64,000 nucleotides of DNA from Phytoseiulus persimilis (GCA_037576195.1 CM075104.1:1742775-1806774), one strand, 5' to 3'; positions 1 to 9,870 are shown, counted from the first letter of the stretch. Notes: a model not told the origin generated them from the sequence alone. Translations and numbers: made by a program.

Positions 1-280
1 TGAACGGCTTGGATTTCCCTTCCGCATTGCACTTCAGACACAGAGCCTTGAAAAATTTGTTGGCCAGAATCTCGGCTCTCTGGACATCCGGGTTCGTCGA
101 TGCAGGCATGAAGAACGAACTCGAAAGGGCGAGACGGACCGAGGTCACCACGTGACGAAAAGGATCGTTGGCTCCTTGATCAGCCTGGAACGGGAGTTGC
201 ACCCCAAAAAAGTTCAGCTGCTGGCTCATCTTGGCTGGTTGGGGTTCCGGAGTGTAGGCGAGTACAACAGCGAATGACAT
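1..280 (-). CDS. Unrecognised partial protein, runs off the window edge
   Basis: An open minus-strand frame runs from ATG at 280 to the window start (about 93 codons, no stop). It stays open upstream of the ATG to a TGA at 356-358, so the ATG may not be the true start and this could be an exon. The product is mildly hydrophobic near the start, then mixed, and ends in a stretch with KALCLKCNAEGKSKP, whose two Cys are spaced CLKC. I do not recognise the family. Codon use looks coding-like and it shows none of the neighbouring repeat sequence. It could be a host exon or an unfamiliar transposase piece. Confidence 0.4.
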   Translation of the reverse strand, partial: MSFAVVLAYTPEPQPAKMSQQLNFFGVQLPFQADQGANDPFRHVVTSVRLALSSSFFMPASTNPDVQRAEILANKFFKALCLKCNAEGKSKPF

Positions 281-483
281 GGTATCGGGAGGAACACTCT
301 TATATTGGCATGAAGTTGAAGAGAACCACACGCGAGCGGTACACTCCAAAGACGATCACATCTACGCCGTCAATTAGATTGCATTGTAATTGGTAGCCAG
401 AAGGCAGTCAGATGTGCCCCCATGTGCAGGCGGCGAAGCCGACACCGCGGTCGGGGCGAGATTTGAATCTATGGAGAAACACC
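281..483. other. No gene recognised
   Basis: The stretch between the partial frame and the first satellite flank holds no recognisable gene. Positions 449-480 carry a shorter echo of the flank block (ATTTGAATCTATGGAGAAAC followed by accgcaagca), which suggests a local duplication. Confidence 0.4.
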
Positions 484-658
484 GCAAGCAACGTCTGGCG
501 GAGCCTAATCAGGAGAATATGGCAAAATCGTTCGTTGCTTCCTAGCGGCGAAATCCGGCCGTTTCTCTGCTAGCGAGATCTAGATCTGAAGATAAACACC
601 GCAAGCACCCCGTCTACTCTACCATGTCTATTCCTAGCCCGACTAAGCTTCGCTCGAG
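484..658 (+). repeat. Satellite-flanking block, copy 1
   Basis: About 175 bp running into the first 45-bp array. It is nearly identical to the reverse complement of 18551-18717: both contain GTCTGGCGGAGCCTAATCAG, then GGCAAAATCGTTCGTTGCTT, and end with GCTTCGCTCGAG at the array edge. In both copies the array starts at the same point, so flank and array belong to one repeated unit and did not come together by chance. The short ATG at 624 within it opens into the array but is lost in copy 2, so it is not evidence for a protein. Confidence 0.75.
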
Positions 659-1265
659 TCCTCCAGAGTTGGGAAGTGATGCACAGATTGGCCTCGGAAT
701 CACTCCTCCAGAGTTGGGAAGTAATGGTCAGATTGGTCTCGGAATCCCTCCTCCAGAGTTGGAAAGTAATGGCCAGATTGGTCTCGGAATCACCCCTCCA
801 GAGTTGGAAACTAATGGTCAGATTGGTCTCGGAATCACCCCTCCAGAGTTGGAAACTAATGGCCAGATTGGTCTCGTAATCACCCCTCCAGAGTTGGAAA
901 GTAATGGTCAGATTGGTCTCGGAATCACCCCTCCAGAGTTGGAAAGTAATGGTCAGATTGGTCTCGGAATCACCCCTCCAGAGTTGGAAACTAATGGCCA
1001 GATTGGTCTCGGAATCACCCCTCCAGAGTTGGGAAGTAATGGTCAGATCGGTCTCGGAATCACCCCTCCAGAGTTGGGAAGTAATGGTCAGATTGGTCTC
1101 GGAATCACCCCGCCAGAGTAGGGAAGTAATGGTCAGATTGGTCTCGGAATCACCCCTCCAGAGTTGGGAAGTAATGGTCAGATTGGTCTCGGATTCACCC
1201 CTCCAGAGTTGGGAACTAATGGCCAGATTGGTCTCGGAATCACCCCTCCAGAGTTGGAAAGTAAT
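659..1265 (+). repeat. 45-bp satellite array A
   Basis: About 13.5 tandem copies of a 45-bp unit that begins GGTCTCGGAATCACCCCTCC and continues with AGAGTTGGAAAGTAATGG. Variants differ by a few bases (GGTC/GGCC, AAAGTAAT/AAACTAAT/GAAGTAAT). Because 45 is divisible by 3 and most frames of the unit lack stops, long repetitive open frames appear on both strands; these are a by-product of the period. One TAG at 1118-1120 interrupts the best plus frame. Confidence 0.9.
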
Positions 1266-1545
1266 GTGCGGACAAACTGATAAACTAAGCCGATCATATA
1301 TAGTAGGGATTCGAATCATTCTTTGATTCGAATAAAAAAATGATTCGAATCAGAAAATGATCACGTGATTCCAATCCTCTGATTCGAATCAAAAATGATT
1401 CGAATCAGAATCATCCAATCACTTGATTCGAATCAGAAAGGATTCGACTCAGAAGCTATCGAATCACGTGATTCGAATCACATCTGATCCGATCTGTTTC
1501 GAATCATTGGATTCGAATCAAAATGATTCGAATCTGCCCAACTCT
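1266..1545. repeat. Boundary motif and TTCGAA palindrome cluster
   Basis: Directly after array A comes AGCCGATCATATATAGTA and then about 240 bp packed with the palindrome GATTCGAATC, often extended to TGATTCGAATCA and separated by A/T-rich spacers. The same boundary motif and palindromes follow array C (19555-19690), and the motif alone borders array E (21584-21601, inverted). Such clusters can form stacked hairpins. I read it as the second end of the satellite-carrying unit. Confidence 0.7.
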
Positions 1546-1657
1546 GATTTCTAGCCAGAGAAAAAAGTTCGAGTCAAAACATCTCTCTATGAATCTGATG
1601 AATTGGAAAGCACGGTGGATTGGTTCTGAAACACCTACGAAGAAACGAGACGACGAA

Positions 1658-1797
1658 TTCTTTTAGCGCAGAAATGCGCTTTTCTTCGGGCTCGTTTACT
1701 AGGATCTAGGATGTAACTGAGAGTGGAACGAAAAAATCGCAGCGGGAGGCCTTTCAGAGTTTTCCGAAGCGGGGCAAATTTGAATTAATTCCGAATA
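1658..1797 (-). repeat. Dispersed repeat, copy of 20068-20196
   Basis: This stretch, with GCGCAGAAATGCGCTTTTCT and AATCGCAGCGGGAGGCCTTT, matches 20068-20196 in opposite orientation over roughly 130 bp with moderate divergence. Both copies lie near satellite arrays. No coding capacity is seen. Confidence 0.6.
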
Positions 1798-2716
1798 CCA
1801 TTTATGAATCTCGGTGTCGTATCAATATTAGAAGATAACGAATTGATGTTGTATGGATGAGAGTGTGGTGGAGAGCAGACGACTGAGTTTTGTAAATTTG
1901 AAGCTCTCGCGTGTGAGCGTTCGGGCCGTCGAGTATGGAGCGTGCTCTATAGGTATATACTCATGCAGTATTTTCGTATCCTTTGCGGGTTTGGTCTTTT
2001 TTCTGATCCCCTCCCGTTGTTAAGGCTGAATGTCACGAAATTCCCCGGAGCAGAATTGGCTTGTGCGTGAATGTGATAGCTTTGCGTCCTCATGAGAGTA
2101 CAGCGAAATCAAGCCAATTCCGATGACGAGGGAATGATCCAGAAGGAGATCCTGAATCCTGCCATTGAAGAGATATTCCGAAAATTCCACCGTGAAAACC
2201 AAAGGGTGCCGAAGCGAATCGAGCGGATATCCAGTATGGGGCCAGTGCTCTGACGTGAGTACGCAGAGTAATTTTGGGTTCTGTGTGAACTGGAATCGTG
2301 CTTCCAACTCTTCCATCGAGGACAGCCGCCAGTACGATGGTTTTACGAAGATTGTTGGGACTAGGATTGGGAACGGCACCCTGAACAATTCCTCCTTGTG
2401 ACAAAGAATTGATCCAGGAGGAGATCGTGGAGTTTGCCATTGAGAAGATACTCTGTGGTTTCCACCTTATAATCAGAGGGAGCTGGATCAAATCGGGCTT
2501 CGAATTCACCTCCATGGGCCTCGAAAAGTATGGTTAGATCGTAGCCTTGTCCTCCGCCTCAAATGAGTCTGGTTCTGGACGGCTACTTCGGATCGCCACG
2601 CGTGTTCTGTGTGAGTGTGTGTGATCGGTTATGGTTCCGCAATGATCTACGCGATGCGGGCTCGAGACACCGGACCACCAGTTTCTCTCCAGACCACTGT
2701 GTAACTTTCATTCTCG
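1798..2716. other. No gene; diverged internal duplication
   Basis: No recognisable gene. Two related segments at about 2121-2210 and 2389-2480 share GATCCAG(A/G)AGGAGATC, GCCATTGA and TTCCACC about 265 bp apart, so a diverged direct duplication lies here. Short open frames on both strands have no family resemblance. Confidence 0.35.
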
Positions 2717-4335
2717 TTTTTTTTGATAACAACAATTATTTATTATTAGGGACTATGGCATTTAGCTTGGTTTGATTTGTACACACTGGGGCTTTGTTCC
2801 TGCTAGCTGACCATATCTGACCAGATAGTGGTGATCTTGCTAAAAGGATTAATAGTTCGAGATCGAGATGTGGCTAAAGATAACATCAATCTCAGAAAAA
2901 CTTCAGTCTAGGGTTGTCGGAGTCCAGAAAGATTCTTTTTAACCTTTTCTTAAACAGTGGAGTGGAGTCTGTGGTTCTGATTTCTGATGGGAGGTTGTTC
3001 CATAAAGCTGCAGCTTTTGCGTGGAAGGAGTTTCTTCCTTGTTGTGTTCTTCTTCTTGGAATTTCAATGATTCTGGTGTTGCTTGCTCTCGTTGTTCTTC
3101 GTGATCCAAGGAATCTGATGTCCAGCACTCTAGGTCCTTTCTTCATGATCTGTTTATGTAGGAAAATGCACGTGTTGTACGTGATGAGGAGGGGTAGCGG
3201 GAGTATTTTCAATTCTTTCAGTCTTTCTTCCGAGTATTCCGTGGTAAGGATTCCCCTCGCCGCCCTCCTCTGCAGTTTGTAGAGTTTGTTGAGTGCGGCT
3301 TTGGTCGTCATACTCCAATAGCCGGTACAGTATTGGAAATGAGATTGAACATAGGCTTCAAAGATCATTTTACCTATACCCCTGCCAGCTATGTTACACA
3401 GTGTCTTCACCAAATAGATGCCTTTGTTTAGTTTTTTGGACATTTCCTCAACGTGCAGTTTTCCTTCGACCTTGTCGTCCAGAATGCAGCCCTGAAAACG
3501 AGTTCTGCTCACCCTCTGCACTGCGGACCCTTTTAGATAAATTTCGATCGGTGATGATGTCTTTCTCGGCGTGTTGAAAATAATATACTGCGTTTTCTTC
3601 AAATTGAGTTTCGTCAGATTCAAGTCGCACCATTCATCAATCTGTCTCAGGTCACTCTGCATTTTGTTTTGCAGCTCCGATAGCGTTTCACAAACGTAGA
3701 TTATGCTAGCATCATCGGCATAAATGCTCACATCACCCAAGCATGATTTGGGAAGATCGTTTATCACTATTAAAAAACTTAGAGGGCCGAACAGGCTACC
3801 TTGGGCTACGCCTACCTCGATCGGTAGGAGGGGGGAACTGAGGCTGCCAGTCTGCACAGATTGCATTCTATCCGAGAGGTAGGAGTCAAGGAGTCGAGCT
3901 GCTTTTCCCGCCACTCTATACGACTTAATCTTCTCCAGAAGGACTTCTTTTCTCACTGAATCAAAGGCTCTTTGCATGTCAATCAGTAAGACACCACAGA
4001 CTTTACCACTGTCCAACCCCGCTCTGACTGTCTCAAGCATGTTGTACACTGCGTGGTCTGTTGCTCTATTCTTACGGTAGCCAAATTGTTTTTCATAGAG
4101 TAGGTTGTTGGACTCCAGGTAGTTGGTCAGTTGCGAAACCAGGACTCTCTCCACCGCCTTGTTGATAATCGGTAGAACGGATATGGGTCTGAAGTCGTTC
4201 GGGGTGGTGGGTGCCTTTGTTTTTGGGATCGGGACGACTCTTGCCCTCTTCAGGGCTTTGGGATACATCGAGTTGCTGATGATGTGGTTGACAATTTTCT
4301 GTAGTCGCCGTACTATTTGAAACCGCACTGAACGG
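2717..4335 (-). mobile_element. 5'-truncated CR1/L2-like LINE
   Basis: A minus-strand non-LTR retrotransposon fragment. It contains most of the reverse transcriptase ORF, a short 3' untranslated region and an A8 tail read from plus-strand T at 2717-2724, preceded by A/T-rich sequence including AATAATAAATAATTG. It is cut at the 5' side just inside the RT, next to Tigger-derived sequence, which is typical of incomplete target-primed reverse transcription. Confidence 0.75.
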
Positions 4336-4400
4336 GGTACTTGATACATGGCAGTTCCACTTCGTGAGTTCTCCACCAGTTCCCCACCGATTTCAAACAT
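2892..4400 (-). CDS. LINE reverse transcriptase, N-terminally truncated
   Basis: A non-LTR reverse transcriptase of about 480-500 residues that would copy LINE RNA into DNA at a nicked target. Visible landmarks in order: finger motif DFRPISVLP, QFGYRKNRATDHA, palm LIDMQRAFDSV, VAQGSLFGPLSFLI (first Gly-Pro loop), catalytic YADDAS near 3712-3724, and a C-terminal domain ending AAALWNNLPSEIR as in CR1/L2/Rex-type elements. The endonuclease and ORF1 are missing. The first residues (about 4340-4400) probably read through flanking Tigger-derived sequence, so the real element edge is near 4330. No internal stop or frameshift is seen in the RT, which suggests a fairly recent insertion. Confidence 0.85.
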   Translation of the reverse strand: MFEIGGELVENSRSGTAMYQVPRSVRFQIVRRLQKIVNHIISNSMYPKALKRARVVPIPKTKAPTTPNDFRPISVLPIINKAVERVLVSQLTNYLESNNLLYEKQFGYRKNRATDHAVYNMLETVRAGLDSGKVCGVLLIDMQRAFDSVRKEVLLEKIKSYRVAGKAARLLDSYLSDRMQSVQTGSLSSPLLPIEVGVAQGSLFGPLSFLIVINDLPKSCLGDVSIYADDASIIYVCETLSELQNKMQSDLRQIDEWCDLNLTKLNLKKTQYIIFNTPRKTSSPIEIYLKGSAVQRVSRTRFQGCILDDKVEGKLHVEEMSKKLNKGIYLVKTLCNIAGRGIGKMIFEAYVQSHFQYCTGYWSMTTKAALNKLYKLQRRAARGILTTEYSEERLKELKILPLPLLITYNTCIFLHKQIMKKGPRVLDIRFLGSRRTTRASNTRIIEIPRRRTQQGRNSFHAKAAALWNNLPSEIRTTDSTPLFKKRLKRIFLDSDNPRLKFF

Positions 4401-5095
4401 GCATCCCGACCAAGGAAGAACCTTGGCTTGGGTTCAGAGGCAGACTTCTCTCTGTGAACGCGGGTTGCATTGTGGACGTTTTCGGTGATTCTTCGACCTC
4501 GCTCTTGCCGCGGATCAACCATGGAAATATATTCTGCCAAGTCATCAACCATCCGAAGAAGCTTCGCTAGGTGGTCACTAGTGAGCTCCTCTGGTGGAAC
4601 CTCGATACAGTCTTCGTCGTTCTCAGACCCCTCGTGAGCTCGTTCTTGATCCATCCCGATGAGCGTCTGATTGTCAAACCCGTCTGGTTTCCAATTGATT
4701 AACTCTTCTATGGTCTCCGTATTTACGTCATCTAGACCTCCTTTCTTTGCGATTTCCACCATGTTTCCTATAATCTCAGTACGTTGCTCCTAATTGTTGA
4801 CTGACACACTCGCGCCATGTGGGAGAATGATTTTCCAAACTGCTCTCATATTGTGTGCCGAGACCTCATCCCAGGCCTCGGCTATGTTGACGACAACTTT
4901 CTTGATGTCGTATGTTCTCCTGAATTCGACCTACTCAGGATCATCTCCCGTCGCGTCCTTGATAGTTTGGGACATCGTTCGGCGCAAGTAGTAAGCCTTG
5001 AAGGTCGAAATGACAACTTGGTCCATGGGTTGGATCAAGGAGGTCGTATTTGGCGGGAAGAATACTACTTTCATGTTCTTCTTCATGGTTGACGC
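4336..5095 (-). pseudogene. Tigger/pogo transposase, C-terminal part
   Basis: The C-terminal part of a Tc1/mariner-superfamily Tigger (jerky/pogo-like, DDE_1) transposase. Reading on the minus strand from 5095, it shows KVVFFPPNTTSLIQPMDQ, then ISTFKAYYLRRT, then NIAEAWDEVSAHNMRAVWK near 4800-4900, and an acidic tail with EELTSDHLAKL. Frame changes between these blocks (for example near 4930 and 4795) and a stop show it is dead. The upstream half lies at 9400-9850; the two parts adjoin exactly if the 4.3-kb insertion between them is removed. The LINE at 2717-4335 abuts its 3' side. Confidence 0.85.
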
Positions 5096-5350
5096 TAGGG
5101 ATCGCAAAATAACCGCCAAGCGGAACCGCGGGACCGCGGGGTCTCCCTTGAACGCGGGTATGACCCGCGGGTTGCGGACCTCCCTCGAGACCGCGAGGTC
5201 TCCCTTGAACGTGGGTATGACCCGCGGGTTGCGGAAGTCCCTCGAGACCGCGGGTAATACCCGCAACCCGCGAGTTCTCGCTGGTCCTGGCGGGTACCCG
5301 CGTTTCCGAGCGGGCACCCGCGACCGCAGACCGCGGTTTTCAGGTTCCCG
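5096..5350 (+). repeat. GC-rich left end of the composite element
   Basis: About 250 bp of short imperfect repeats built on ACCCGCGGGT and CCGCGGGTA-type palindromes, with a tandem duplication of about 67 bp (GTCTCCCTTGAACG repeats at 5141 and 5208). The same sequence type, inverted, forms the other end at 9230-9391. It is not coding; open frames through it are compositional. Confidence 0.7.
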
Positions 5351-5798
5351 TCTGTTGGGGAGCCTGGCAACTGACGGCTTGTTCTCAGTATCATAAACCA
5401 ATGGCCCCTTGTCTAGCAGCTTAGTCTCTAGCAGCTTCCACAAGATGTGGAGCGTGTTGAACTTTGTCATCGGCAAAAACCGCACACGACTGAGGCAGTC
5501 GACTTCAGACGACATCTTCATCGTTGGGAAAGCCTTCGACTACAAAGCAATCTAGCAAGGCCACTGAGAACTCGAGGCGAAATTGCATTGGATCAGAACT
5601 TCGTTCGACTCGATTCAGTTTCACGACTCGAGCGACTCGAAAATAATATATTATGCGCGCCGATCCCATACATTTTTGGTCTGCCAATCATACGACGCGC
5701 ACGTTCCGGAAGAAAAATCAAGTCTGTCTTTCCGTGTTACCAATTCCCATCGATTTGGAATCGGTAGGTTCAAAATGTCTCAATAAACCCGACTCGTC
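5351..5798. other. No gene recognised; 5' side of Gypsy insertion
   Basis: Between the GC-rich end and the pol frame I see no gag. A frame change-free link to a Gypsy gag is absent, so gag and most of the protease were lost or never inserted. An AATAAA lies near 5782, and no pair of direct repeats matching the 3' flank of pol could be found by eye. Confidence 0.35.
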
Positions 5799-8700
5799 GT
5801 GCTGCCAGCACCCTCTCCGCGCATAAGCGCGTTTCGGAACTCTCGACGTGCGGCGACGTCTCATCCGTTCGCCAACCGTCCAACGCTCGCTCGTTCCTCG
5901 TACAGCAGCAAGGGTTATTTCTCGGCGACTCTACAATTCAGGAATCGCCAATGCACTGAACCAATTTTGGTTCTTGGTACAGTGTCAAACAATCTGCTTT
6001 GCGGGCGAGCCTTGAAACTGCTGAGTCTTTTACGACGGGAAACGACCAGGGTTCCTTGTGTGTCGGGCGTCGAAGATTCTTCTGCAAATGCTTCAGCTCT
6101 TCAGGGGCGTTTCCCATCCTTGTTCGAGAGAAGTCTGGGTTGCTGCACACAGCTGGAGGTAAAGCTTTATTTACATGAGAACGTGAGGCCCGTGCATTTG
6201 CCTCCACGACCTATTTCCATTGCATTCAAGGAACAAGTCAATAAAGAGTTGGACAGGCTGCTGGGAATCGGTGCGATTGAAGAGGTGGAACAGTCGGACT
6301 GGGCTACTCCAATCGTGATCGTTAAAAAACCTAATGGATGTCTTCGAGTGTGTGCAGACTATTCTACGGGCCTCGATGCCGCCTTGAAGGACATGAATCA
6401 CCCGTTGCCGAACATGTAGGAGATCATGGTCAAGTTCTCCGGGAGCAGATTCTTTTCGCAGCTCGATCTAGCTGATGCTTATCTGCAGTTGCGTTTGGAC
6501 AAAGAGAGCCAAGCTTACACGACGATCGCGACTCATCGGGGTCTGTACCGCTACAAGAGGTTGGTGTTCGGCCTGAAGACCGCCCCAGCGATTTTCCAGA
6601 AGGCCCTTGAGCAGGCGTTGGCTGGTCTGGATGGGGTCCTGGTCTATTTGGATGATATTCTGATCATGGCTCCAGACTCCGCCGCCCATGATCGCCGCCT
6701 CGTGGCCGTATTGGGAAGACTCCAGATGTGGGGTTTTCATCTCCGTTTGGAGAAGTGCAATTTCGGGCGAACAAAGGTCAAGTACCTAGGCTTGATTGTG
6801 TCAGACAGAGGCCTTGAGCCAGATCCAAAACGAATTGCAGCGATCCAGTCGCTGGCCGCTCCTACGAACAAGAAAGGGGTGCGTTCTTTGCTCGGCCTGG
6901 TGAACTATTACGGCAAATTCGTTGATCACTTGCACACTTTCAAAGCGCCCATAGAGAAACTGCTCGTCAAGGACAAGGTGTTCGTGTGGACTAAAGAGCA
7001 TGAAAGATGTTTCTCAGAGATGAAGGGGATACTCGCCGGTCCGCTTCTCTTGGCACATTGTGATCCCCTTCAGGTGCTGATAGTTGCGGCAGACGCAAGT
7101 CAGACTGGAATTGGAGGGGTTCTGTTGCAACGGTATCCGGATGGGAATGAGAAAGCGGTGTTCCATATAGCCAAGTGTTTGACAAAGGCGCAACAAAACT
7201 ACAGTCAAATTGAAAAGGAAGCTCTAGCGTTGGTGACCGCAGTCGAACGTTTCAAGAAATTCGTCTGGGGCCGTCGTTTCATTCTGCAAACGGATCATCA
7301 GCCGCTCGTTGTCCTCTTCAATCCGTCGGGCATGAAGGGGTTGTCAGAGCGGACGGCCGCCCGGTTGCAGCGTTGGTCTCTTCGTCTTGTTGGGTTTGAT
7401 TTCGATATAGAATACGTCAGGACGGAGGATTTCGGACACGCGGATGCGTTATCACGGTTGATCAGCGAGAGGAGAGCGGACGCCGGAGATTCCGCTTTGG
7501 AGGAAGTGGTGGCGGCTATCGACAGTCATTTGGAGTCGAGCCTTCAAGATCTGGTCATCAACGCGCTCGAGTCGAAGCAGGGTAAGAATCTCGTGGTCGA
7601 GGAAACCAAGAAAGATCCGGTCCTTTCTCAAGCACTTCGTCGGTTGTCAGACGGATGGTCTTCCAAAGACAAGGAAGATGCAGGGTTGCGTCCGTTCGCA
7701 CTTCTCGCGGACTCCCTTTGTTGCACAGGCGGAATAATCCTGTACGGCGAGTGAGTGGTGATTCCAAAAGCGGTGAAGCCTCGGATCCTTGAAAAGTTGC
7801 ATCAAGCCCACCCAGGCATTCGTCGCATGAAGTCGTTGGCTCGTGACCACTTTTCCTGGCCGGGAATGACGTTGGACATCGAGAGATTCGTGAAGGACTG
7901 TCATCATTGTCTGCAAACATCGTCGGCTCCTGTCAAAGTTCCTCTAAGTCCATGGCCGCCGGCGGACAAGCCGTGGGCTCGAGTGCACATTGATTTCGGT
8001 GAACCGCGCCGGGGAAGAACGTTTGTGGTTATCGTTGACAGTTTTTCCAAATTCACAGATGCGGAGTGGTTGCCTTCTTTAACTTCAGCCTCGCTTATTA
8101 ATTACCTGCGAGGGTTATTCCGGGTGGTGGGTCTCCCGGAAACGCTTGTGAGCGACAACGGTTCGCAGTTCACGTCGGAGCTTTTTGCAGAATTCTGTTC
8201 TGAAATGAACATCGTTCATCTACGTTGCGCTCCGTCGATGGCCCAAAGCAACGGACAAGCGGAGAAAATGGTGCGTACGATCAAGGATTCGATCGACTCA
8301 AAAACAGAGCGGCTGGATGGGGTGGTCTCTGCATACAACTTCACACCCGCATCTGCGTTGGGAGGCAAATCGCCCAATGAGGTATTCTTTGGTCGGCCTC
8401 TGAGAACCCCTTTCGACGCATTCAAGCCGCGGGTCGGTCGAGTCGCCTGTACGCTGTCGGAGTACCAGCAGGAGTACAAACAACACTTCGATAATCATCA
8501 TGGTTCGAGAGAACGGCCTTTCGTGAGGGGGGAGGTTGTTTCCGTGCAACTCTCAAACGGGAATCGAGTGTCTGCGCAGGTTACAGATTTCATCGGCCGT
8601 GCGATGCTGAAGCTGGTTGTAAATGGCCGCCAGATCGTTCGGCACCGCAACCAGGTCTGGAAGCGGTCGGTCCACGAAGAGAGCCCAGACCCCGTGCAAG

Positions 8701-8846
8701 ATTTAGAGTTTCTCTTTCCTGCAAGATGTCGACCGTCGGAAGTCGCGCCGCGGAGCGAGGCTCCAGATGCAGGGCCGGAAGCCACCCGAACGCCGTTGCC
8801 ACGCGCTTGCAAAGTTCCGGTGAATTACAAGAGGCTCAACGGCTGA
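5799..8846 (+). pseudogene. Mag-like Gypsy pol with two in-frame stops
   Basis: Polyprotein for reverse transcription and integration of a Mag/K02A2.6-like Ty3/gypsy element. One frame carries, in order: a protease C-terminal remnant (NLLCGRALKLL, near 6000), RT with FSQLDLADAYLQ and VYLDDILI (near 6641-6665), RNase H (IVAADASQTGIGG; LQTDHQPL), the chromodomain-less integrase with zinc-binding HCLQ region (near 7905), VHIDFGEP, VSDNGSQFTS and SNGQAEKMV giving D, D, E. The frame is interrupted only by TAG at 6417-6419 and TGA at 7752-7754, both in the same phase, and both are explicable as C-to-T changes of CAG and CGA. No gag precedes it. It sits inside the composite hAT-like element. Confidence 0.9.
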
Positions 8847-9229
8847 GCGCAGGGGGACTGTTGGGTCTTCGTTATCCTTCTATTTCGGATTCAATAAAAA
8901 GGGCAGCCATTTTGGCTACCATCACTCTTCCTCCCAGCCTAGCTGACGTGAGCATCACTGTGTGTCCCTTCAGAACCTAACACTCTTCTTCCAACGACCG
9001 TGTCCCGTAGAGGTGCTGGCCAGCGCCGAGTCGTAATACACACGAGATCCCGAGTTGTTCTCATTTTCTCCCATACGGATCCCGAAGGACACGTAACATT
9101 GGTGTCATTCCGTGCTTCTCCATAGGCACGAGCGATTTCATGAGGCTCATATGAGCGATTAAAGAGAGGGTTTTGTGATCGCTTAATGGATGATGGCGCC
9201 AGAGATGAGTTCGTAGACCATCGGGTAGC
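8847..9229. other. 3' flank of Gypsy pol, possible LTR start
   Basis: After pol comes the purine run GCGCAGGGGGA, a plausible polypurine tract, then TGTTGGGTCTTCG, a plausible LTR start, and AATAAA near 8892. No matching 5' LTR was found, so the LTR assignment is tentative. Confidence 0.4.
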
Positions 9230-9391
9230 CACCGGACTGGTGGGTACCCGCGGGTAAACGCGGGCTCGCAGCGGCTACCCGCGGGTAATCCCTAGGAACC
9301 GGAGGTAACCGCCAGGAGCCGCGGGTAGTCGCGGCTCCGGGGCAGAACCGCGGTTCCGCGGTTCCGCTTGGTGGTCTTTTTGCGACCCCTA
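9230..9391 (-). repeat. GC-rich right end of the composite element
   Basis: Minisatellite-like GC-rich sequence (GGGTACCCGCGGGTA and relatives) ending in the inverted terminal repeat ...GGTCTTTTTGCGACCCCTA. It mirrors 5096-5350. Confidence 0.7.
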
Positions 9392-9399
9392 GTTGACAG

Positions 9400-9850
9400 T
9401 CCCATTGGATGACCCGGAGCATTATCCAAGAGTAGAAGGATTTTGAATCCGATTCTCTCCGTGCGACAATATCTTCCTGTCGCTGGGCAGAAATAGTTGA
9501 TGAACCAATCCTCGAGAAGAGCTTTTGTCATCAACGATTTTGGATCCGACCGCCAGAGCACAAACAGTGCCTCTTTGCGAATTTTCTTGAGAGCTCGAGG
9601 ATTCTTTGCTCGGTAAACAAGCATCAGCTTCAGCTTGAAGTCTACTGCCGTGTTGACGCCCAGAAGGAGTGTCAGACGATCTTTTGCGATTTCGTGACCG
9701 TTGAAGAATTTTACGGTAAACGCTGCGAATGTTCAGGAGAGACTTTTCTTCAAGAAGAGCCCTGTTTCATTCTCATTGAAGATCTGCTCATCCAAGCAGC
9801 CTTCTCTCTGGATCAGTTCTCTAAGTCCCTCTGGAGATAGCGCAGACGCT
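9400..9850 (-). pseudogene. Tigger/pogo transposase, N-terminal/catalytic part
   Basis: Upstream half of the split Tigger transposase. Read on the minus strand from about 9850: LDEQIFNENETGLFLKK, then an in-frame TGA, FNGHEIAKDRLTLLLG, DFKLKLMLVYRAKNPRALK, LLEDWFINYFCP and LLLDNAPGHP at about 9400-9430. In active pogo/Tigger enzymes the first block is NADETGLFWK, so the first catalytic Asp is replaced (NENETGL), while the Asp of LLLDNAPGHP is kept. The helix-turn-helix/CENP-B N-terminus could not be traced beyond 9870. The gene is inactive by stop, catalytic change and insertion. Confidence 0.85.
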
Positions 9851-9870
9851 TAGTGGTCGGCGCTGGCGGA

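Larger units (their letters stand above)
5088..9399. mobile_element. Composite hAT-like insertion with 8-bp target duplication
   Basis: The block 5096-9391 (4.3 kb) interrupts the Tigger transposase. Its ends are inverted repeats: left TAGGGATCGCAAAATAACCG at 5096, and right, read inwards from 9391, TAGGGGTCGCAAAAAGACCA; both continue CAAGCGGAACCGCGG. It is flanked by GTTGACGC (5088-5095) and GTTGACAG (9392-9399), an imperfect 8-bp duplication. Eight-base duplications and TAGGG-type ends are typical of hAT elements. It contains no hAT transposase; the interior is GC-rich minisatellite sequence at both ends and a Gypsy pol in the middle, so a non-autonomous element probably received the Gypsy later. 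Which family mobilised it is an inference. Confidence 0.65.

Noticed and set aside
624-1121. Long open frames encoding 15-residue repeats in all satellite arrays
   Set aside because: They follow from a stop-poor 45-bp unit, are open on both strands, and are broken by single-base slips in arrays A and E; no common start codon context is kept between copies.
5095-5394. Arg/Gly-rich frames through the GC-rich repeats at 5.1-5.4 and 9.2-9.4 kb
   Set aside because: Open only because of composition; the sequence belongs to transposon ends.
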